Shown: positions 57,561 through 64,000 of the stretch, one piece after another
Layout: every line of letters begins with the position of its first letter
Numbering within the stretch: position 1 is the stretch's first letter
Origin: Bactrocera neohumeralis
Taxonomy: Eukaryota > Arthropoda > Insecta > Diptera > Tephritidae
Length of the DNA: 64,000 nt
Assembly: GCF_024586455.1 (NCBI RefSeq)
Contig: NC_065923.1
Location: forward strand, 47,810,264 to 47,874,263
Direction of reading: 5' to 3'
Translations under genes and position numbers: made by a program
Notes under the pieces: generated by a model
Database searches by the model: none
The model's input: only the letters and a program-made list of their open reading frames with translations
What the model was told of the DNA's origin: nothing

Positions 57561-58400
57561 TGACAAAAAAGTACCCGGAAGTTGTAATTTAAACGCAAAA
57601 TATTTAATTATTCATCAATATTTATTTAGTCGCCTTCAAAGTAATCCCCACCAGATGTAATACGCTTATGCCAGCGATTTTTCCAGTTCTTGAAACTCTT
57701 CTCATAAGCACTTTAGGAGATGGCCTTCATCTCCTTCAGCGAAGTTTGTGTTATATCTTCGATCGACTGAAAACGGGTTCCATTTCGATGATTGTTCACT
57801 TGTTTGCATGTCAAACTCATAAACCCATATATCAGCGGCAGTTATAATGCTCACCAATATGGGATCGGAATTCATACGATTAACATGTCGAAAGAGACAT
57901 GTTTACGGTCCTCCGTTAAAAAAAAAATCAGCTTTATCGGGACGAGTCGAGCAAGAACGCGTTTCATATCCAAACTATCCACCAAAATCATTTGAACGGA
58001 CTCGCGTGTGATGTCGACCTCTTTTGCCATCCTTTCCCCATCGATTTTCCTTCACTTTTTGAATATTTTCATCGGTTAAAAGGTCGAAAGTCGTCAAACG
58101 ATGAAGGCTTGGTACCACTCTTCGGCTTGTGTTTTTGAGAAAACTGAACTGAACTGTAAGCCTTTTCCAATATTCACAATGATTCCGCACACGAAATTTA
58201 GTTAGAAATACAAAATTTGAGACAAATTTTTTTTCAATATTTTTTAAGAATTGTAAAAATCGCAACGCACTACTGAGGTGTACCGACTTAAGCAGTTGCT
58301 GTAAACAAACTGGTTGACATATCGCGCTCATATTTGACACAGTAGTTAAGGACAGCCCTACCAACTTAGCAAAATACATTTTTTTGAAATTTTTTAAAAT
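57561..58400 (-). mobile_element. Mariner relic, family B copy 2 (carries the empty A-insertion site)
   Basis: The left end TGACAAAAAAGTACCCGGAA follows TA. The sequence parallels 11622-12878 with a large internal deletion: C-terminal KxLPF/SIEDITQTSLKEMKA-like at 57700-57770 passes to the N-terminal part at 57900-58320 (KISCAESL-like region frameshifted). Near 58336-58352 it reads ATATTTGACACAGTAGTTAA where the 12.9-kb copy is split by element A2. The right inverted repeat is lost. Confidence 0.8.
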
Positions 58401-58899
58401 CTCATGTACCATATGTAAGACAATGTAAAATAATAATAATAATAAATATTGATTATGTCGACATGTTAAGATTATATAGCTTTGAAAAAAATAAAAAATC
58501 CTTCTACGAAGACTTCGAGCAACTGTTTCGTTTGCTTAAAAATATATGAAAGTATTGCGCAAACTCCACCCTAATCAGTCATGTAATGTATTGGAACAGT
58601 GAATTGGTCACTTCAGTCATCGAAATTTTCTTCCCATTTGAGCGATTATTTTCGATGTGTCACAATTTCGACGTGTTGTTGCGATGTGTTGGAATTTTTG
58701 CTAGAGTTCTACCGATTAGAGGTTTCAAAGAGTTGGAATACAAACTTTGATACATATATTTTTTATTCCATCCAAAAGAAATTTCATTTCATCCAACATA
58801 AAACCTACTGACTTTTTAAAAAAATCTGATATTTTGAGGTAGAATTTTTGATTGAAAATTAGAAATCACGATTAAGTCAAAATAAGATTTTCTCATAAA
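58401..58899. other. Intron sequence, nothing recognised
   Basis: AT-rich DNA; TAATAATAATAATAAAT at 58431-58446. Confidence 0.4.
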
Positions 58900-59310
58900 T
58901 ATTTAAAATAAGAAATACAGCGTGCTTGAGACGTAAGTAGGTAAGTTTACAAAACCTTTCGCGAAATGTAAAAAAATATGCTCAATATAAAAATAAAAAA
59001 ACTTGGTATTTTGAATTTTTCACATATATTTTGAGGTTATGTGAAAAAGTATATAAACCATAGTTATAGATCCCTTCATTACTTACAACTTTTCCATATA
59101 ACTTATTTCTTTAGGAATCATAGTTTTGCCGATAATCGAGTTAAATCATTTTTAACCCCTAAAAATTGAACTGCGCCCTTTACCTCTTACCGACCTCGAA
59201 TAGCCATAGCCCCTTAATTATTTTACTTTCATTTTTGTCATTTTATCTTTCGTTTCCAATAGATTTTTACTGATTTTCTTTCACTTTTTTACCATTTTCA
59301 AAGGCACTGG
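58900..59310. repeat. Diverged dispersed repeat, copy 2 (partner at 52.1 kb)
   Basis: Shares ordered blocks (TTTTTAACCCCTAAAAATTG, CGACCTCGAATAGC, TTTCACTTTTTTACCATTTT) with 52080-52760. The next element begins just after it. Confidence 0.5.
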
Positions 59311-59327
59311 TCGAATTATTTATTTAA

Positions 59328-60049
59328 GGGGGTATTCTGGTCTAGAAGCCCGAATTTTAGGTATTTTCTTGACCCGATAAAAAAAATCAAAAATTATTTT
59401 GACTATCCATTTTTTTACATGCTTTTTATTGATATTCTAAGAATACAAAACATAAATAATATAAGAAAAAAAATTAAATTAAAAAAAACTGCAGGTCGGC
59501 GAAGTAGAGACTGATGAAACAATGGCTTGTCCTGGTGTGCAGGATATAAATCCTTTCCGTGACCTAAAATGAAAATTTATGCGAAATCCGTGAAGAGCAA
59601 AAGTGTAGTTATCGCATTACGAAACGTTTTTGAAAAAAAAAAATTTTTACAAAATGGTGGAGGTTTGAAAAAAAGTTTCGTATTTTTCCTGTTTTTTGTG
59701 GTTCGGAATTTTTTAAAAATAAAAAAAAAAATAAAAATTCTTTTGAAAGCTCGTCGTACTGCGATACTATCATGTATAAGAAAGTTCTGTGTAAAATTTC
59801 GTGTGAATCGGTTGAGTAGAACTTGAGATATCATGCACACCATTACTAGAAAAGTGGTTATGAGAAAAACGGGTTTGAAGTTTGGGAACTAGTCGCGCGC
59901 AGTCGGAGTCGGAGTCACAAAATAAGCTGTAACTCGGAAAATAAATTGAATTTCGAAAAATCCTCTTAGGGACATTTTCTTGAAGGGTTATACTATAAAA
60001 ATATGCAAAAAAAATCGATTTTTTCGAATTTCTAAACCAGAATACCCCC
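59328..60049. mobile_element. TTAA-flanked TIR element
   Basis: GGGGGTATTCTGGTCTAGAA at the left and the complement of GGGGGTATTCTGGTTTAGAA at the right are inverted repeats of at least 20 bases with one mismatch. Both are directly flanked by TTAA (59324-59327, 60050-60053), the target duplicated by piggyBac-type transposases. No transposase frame is present in its 720 bases, so it is non-autonomous. The piggyBac link rests on the TTAA alone. Confidence 0.75.
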
Positions 60050-60176
60050 TTAAGACAAATAAAAAAAGTTTTCAAAGACTAAATACAGTTTTTCATTTAC
60101 AAAATGCTAATTTCGCTAAACTTAAGAAAATAATAACTATTTCTCAATACAATCCAACTTTGGTTAGAACATATCT

Positions 60177-60228
60177 TCTTCTTCTTGATTGGCCCACACA
60201 CCACTAACGCGGTTATAGCCGAGTTTAA
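60177..60228 (-). mobile_element. Tiny 3' relic of the 34.2-kb non-LTR family
   Basis: CTTCTTGATTGGCCCACACA followed by CTAACGCGGTTATAGCCGAG matches the 3' end of the fragment at 34170-34720. Confidence 0.65.
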
Positions 60229-60982
60229 AAATCTATGGTTCGAAAATATAACAGTATAATATGTATATATACAAGTTCCATTCTGCTACCCCAATTACCG
60301 TTTGGACTTGCGCAATATTGCCAGACCGCAAAACAAACTTTAAAACTAGCAAACAACTGCTTGAACTAAATAAAATTTAAAACAACTATTGTGTGGTAGT
60401 TCAAGAACTGCAGGGAAACTGTTGAACTACGACAATGGACTTCGGCTAAAACTAGAGAAGTGTAATAACAAAAGCTCCCAAATAAATAAAATAATATAAA
60501 ATAAGTGTGGCAAAATGAAATTGAACGAAAATAACGCCAACCAGCCACCGATAGATAATGTTGCAGCAATCAGGCAGCCAGTGGCCAGTCGACGGTTCAT
60601 TGTTCTTTTACTTGCTGGCGCTGCTGTTTGTTTGCTGTCATCATTGTCAGTTGTTGTTGTTGTTGTTGCCGTTGTTGCAATGACATTTGCGCTGTTACTC
60701 GCGTATACTTACACAGCCATTGCCAAAAGTTCTTTACCTCTTCGTGCGACTCGCTGACTGACTGGCTGTTGGTTCAGCAGCGCGCAGAGTGTTGCTGCGG
60801 ACGTTTTATGTGCCTTGCTGTTGTTGTTATTGCTAATGGTGGTAGATATTGGTATTGCCATTGCCACTGATAGTGCACTGTCATTTTGTATGTATTGTTT
60901 TTGCTCTGCTCATTTTCATCGTTGACATTGCTGGGAGTGTTGCTGGCATCACATACACCCTTATATGCATATTATTGTTATT
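60229..60982. other. Intron sequence with TTG repeats
   Basis: TTGTTGTTGTTGTTG at 60652-60669. The frame at 60515-60757 begins MKLNENNANQPPIDNVAAI and has a hydrophobic Val/Ala stretch that comes from the TTG repeat; not called as a gene. Confidence 0.4.
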
Positions 60983-61642
60983 TTTATACCCTGAATATGC
61001 TATATTAAGTTTGCTAAGAAGTTTTTGACACCCACAGCGATATATATACTAAAAGTACATGCTTGATTAACGTGACCAACTGAGCCGATTTGGCCAAGTG
61101 CGTTTGTCTGTATATACGCAAACTAGTCGCTCAGTTTTTGAGATATTGTTCTGAAAATTTGAAGATGTCATTTTCTCTTCAAGAAGCCACTCATTTGTCG
61201 AAACCGCTGATATCGGACTACAATAGCATACAGCTGTCATACAAACTGATCGGTCAAGTTTAAGTGCTTGTATGGAAAACTTTTTCATTGAAGAGATATC
61301 TTCACGAAACTTCGCATATATTATTCTTCTAGGCAATGCCACAATCTCTGAGCAAATTATTCAAATCGGTTCACTATAGCATATAACTGCCATCAAACTG
61401 GAGGATCAGAATATAGTGCTTGTATGGAAAAATGTTTAATTTGAAGAGATATCTTCACGAAATTTGGCATGGGTTATTATCCAAAGCAAAAACAGAACAA
61501 TCAGAAGAAATTTTTCAGGTCGAATTCGTATAGCATACAGCTGCCATTCAAACTGACCGATTAAAATCAAGTTCTTGCAAGCAATTTTCTGTATTTGTGA
61601 AGGGGGGTATAACAGCTTCAGTGTTAACATTTTTTCTTGTTT
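60983..61642 (-). repeat. Dispersed repeat H, longest copy with tandem inner modules
   Basis: Runs from TTTTATACCCTGAATATGC to AGCTTCAGTGTTAACATTTT. The inner module (TCACTATAGCATATAACTGC, CAAACTG, AAGTGCTTGTATGGAAAA, GAAGAGATATCTTCACGAAA) occurs about three times at roughly 150-base spacing (61210, 61370, 61530), so the family varies by module number. Confidence 0.85.
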
Positions 61643-63137
61643 CTGTCATTTTGACTACCATCATTGCGACTTTGTTGCTGTTGGCGGTGTTAGGTTGCGA
61701 TATTTGCGCACTTTTTTTATTGTGCTCTTCGCAAATTTCGCTTTGTTGTCGTCTTTTGTGGCAACTTCCATTTACTTTTATGTATTTTTATTAGTTTTGC
61801 CTTGCTGCTGCCTCGCTTTGTTTTTATGTCTCTATCGTTTTGTCTGCGCGCTCACAGCCTTCGAGCGAAATAAATCAGCGTTCATCACTGGCAAACGCTC
61901 GCAGCCGAGCTGAGCGGGCGGAGTGGGACGTACGGTTTGGTTCGTTGATCCACCCGCCAGCAGTCAGTCAGTCACTTTGTCAGGCGAATGCTAAGCACTT
62001 GAAAATACAAAAAGAATATATTTCTCTAAATTTGTATGTTTATGTGTGCGCATTTATGTGTGTGTGTGTTTGTTTGTATGTATTTGTGTGCAGTTAGTTA
62101 GCTATTCGTATTTATAGTCACTCAGCTGCTTAGTTGCTGGTGACTCAGTTAGTTGTTGTTGCTGCTTTCCTGCTTTTGCCGGTCCTGTCCATTAACGATT
62201 GCGCCCAACAACACCAACAAAACAAATAAAGTCGCTCGAAATCTGTTTGATTTTTCCCTCTACTCTTTTTGTTGTTGTTGCCGTTTTTGTAATCATTACA
62301 TTTGCGCGCTTGTCATTGTTTTCCTTAGCCACATTGCCACAGTCGAGCATTCCTTGCAACATCGCGCTTGCAACATTGCTGTCGCCTGTCTACCCAGCTG
62401 CCTTCAAGGGTGATTTTTATGACGACGGCAAAAACGAGTGGAAGGTTCTTGGCCACTGCCAACTACCATCACCACCAGCGACACATAAACACACACACAC
62501 ACATACACAAACAGACTCAGTTGTTGATTGCTAGCAATTATGCGCGGCAACTTGAAGCAATGTTTGCGACTTTATTGACATTTACAGACGCGAAGTTTAT
62601 AAAACTTGACGAGCATTTAATGTTTATTTCCTTTGTTGATATCTTTGGCTGCTTAGCTCCGGGGTTAAATGGTGTTCCGTTTTTCGTTGTTAATCTCATT
62701 CATAGCTCTATTTCAATTCTCGCGCGCTGTTGGCAGCATTTGTCACTATTATTTCGCTTAATGTCAAATATATAGCCTTTGCTCCGAAATGGTTTTAAAC
62801 TCATCAAAAGTAGGTCAAGCTGCCAATTCGATTTTATTGATTTTAAATAAAAGTAAAATAATAAAAAAAAGCACTTCAAACGATTATGTTTATCTTTTAT
62901 GTTTAATTTAATATCTGGTTGGCGCAAATTATGTTGCAATACAAACTAAGCGTATTATGGCACCATTCTGATATTTTACTCACAAATTCGCATTATATAA
63001 TACTACTTTTCTTTTTTGAAAAAAAAAACTTAAGAAGTAATTGAGTCATACACATTACTTATAACATTCATATATCGGATCTCCATACAATTTGTTACGA
63101 TAAGCAGTGCTTAGAGTTTTATTATTTTGTGGACCTC
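61643..63137. other. Intron sequence with one GC-richer patch
   Basis: At 61855-61985 a GC-rich patch is followed by CAGTCAGTCAGTCAC (61961-61975), which resembles repeated TCAGT initiator motifs; a promoter is possible but unproven. (TG)n at 62055-62070, (AC)n at 62487-62508, TTGTTG at 62150-62162 and 62270-62282. Confidence 0.35.
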
Positions 63138-63835
63138 CAATTATTACAAGCATTTTGCAAGGCTACGCCCACACGATTCATGAAAATTGCTTAATTTACT
63201 CAACAGAGGCTTTAACTTCGTGACTGAATGGCAATTGAAAAGAAAGTCTTCTCGACAAACAAAAACCAAACTCAATAAGTCACTCACAGTTCCCGTCCTG
63301 CTATATGGTGCAGAGGCTTGGACAATGACAACAACTGATGAGTCGACGTTTCGAGTTTTCGAGAGAAAGGTCTTGCGAAAGATTTATGGTCTTATCAAAA
63401 ACACAAGCCTTCGAGTATACGACGACATTGACATAGTTCAGACGGTCGGAGATCGTTGAAAACATGCCAATAATTGTTTTTAAAGTATTCGATTCAGTAG
63501 AAGCAAAAAGGAAGATATTTGGAAGGATATTCTGGCTTTCAAGATATCCAATTGCGCTACGTCCATTCCAAAAAAAGAAACGACTGGTGGATATTTTGGC
63601 TATGAAACGTGTTCTTGCCAATTGACTTATCACGATAAAGCTGAGTTTTATTTTTTTAATGGATTCAATTATTACAAGCCAGCATTAGTGAAAATTGGTT
63701 AATTTAAAGGAAGAGGCTTTAACAAATTTCGTGCGCAATTGTTTTTGTTGGAAAAAAAGTCTTACATCAGATCAAAAACACAAGCCTACGGTTTACAAAG
63801 ACGGTCGAGAGATCGTTGAAGACTTCCATGTGATC
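63138..63835 (+). mobile_element. Non-LTR retrotransposon fragment, partially duplicated
   Basis: The + strand frame 63187-63459 reads LTVPVLLYGAEAWTMTTTDE, TFRVFERKVLRKIYG, a post-RT signature of the same non-LTR family as at 34.2 kb. The surrounding sequence (ATTATTACAAGC, GAGGCTTTAAC, AAAGTCTT, AAAAACACAAGCCT, GGTCGGAGATCGTTGAA) recurs at 63668-63825 without the LLYGAEAWT core, so the second unit is a shortened copy. Confidence 0.75.
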
Positions 63836-63944
63836 GTCAATTTTTCCTTTTTTTTTATCCTTTGTTTATTTTTAGACAGTTTTTCTCTTAGAAGCTCTAA
63901 GTAATCGGATATTCAAACGCCGTTTGGAAATATATTGTTAAAAA

Positions 63945-64000
63945 GAAAGAAATGTTAACTTCGGCTGCGCCTTTGTAATGCTCTTCGCTGTTGCATTTCT
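63945..64000 (+). repeat. Dispersed repeat H, start of a copy cut by the window edge
   Basis: GTTAACTTCGGCTGCGCC, CTCTTCGCTGTTGCATTTCT parallels the hairpin end at 41.92 kb. Confidence 0.65.

Noticed and set aside
1..64000. CRISPR array, tRNA, rRNA or bacterial-type operon
   Set aside because: No regular direct repeats with unique spacers, no cloverleaf or rRNA sequence noticed, and the DNA is clearly that of an insect intron.

Overview
The window reads as non-coding, AT-rich DNA from an insect. One host-gene segment is convincing: a 130-base exon at 31021-31150 (+) encoding part of the kinase domain of Nemo (nmo, the Nemo-like kinase, NLK). It has a pyrimidine-tract/AG acceptor before it and a GTGAGT donor after it. 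No second nmo exon was recognised, so the window is best read as the ends of two large introns (at least 31.0 kb upstream and 32.8 kb downstream) around one exon. The organism is a higher fly, probably a tephritid fruit fly (Bactrocera/Zeugodacus/Ceratitis-like). That is inferred from the Drosophila-like Nemo peptide, the TTG/CA-rich intron texture and the mobile-element mix; it is not proven.

Almost everything else that can be named is dead mobile DNA. Tc1/mariner elements dominate: (A) three copies of one internally deleted mariner at 4.4, 12.9 and 49.3 kb; (B) a decayed roughly full-length mariner at 11.6-13.8 kb that received copy A2, with a related copy at 57.6 kb that still shows the empty site; (C) mariner pieces at 0.5, 19.4 and 41.2 kb; (D) a family with GGGTGATCC ends at 43.6 kb, plus relatives at 20.5 and 24.0 kb; (E) 32.4 kb; (F) 53.7 kb; (G) two nested mariners at 46-47 kb and a third at 50.2 kb. 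Non-LTR retrotransposon tails lie at 15.8, 18.2, 20.1, 28.7, 34.2, 36.4, 40.3 and 63.1 kb, including a nearly intact RNase H domain at 36.8-37.4 kb.

Non-coding repeat families include three TIR elements ending in TTAGGGTGG (7.0, 18.1 and 43.5 kb), which hold other elements inside them; a dispersed repeat (H) with a hairpin at one end, present about nine times; a TTAA-flanked element at 59.3 kb; and a palindrome-rich MITE candidate at 47.3 kb. Local structures include a 470-bp (TTTTA)n array, an 880-bp nearly pure A/T tract, a TTG minisatellite, an AAAGCT-motif cluster at 3.2-4.4 kb and an AACTAGTT minisatellite at 55.4-56.3 kb.

No rRNA, tRNA or CRISPR array was seen. No operating multi-gene system is visible: the only gene acting for the host is nmo, and the remaining interest lies in nested-insertion history, shared deletions and unusual repeats.
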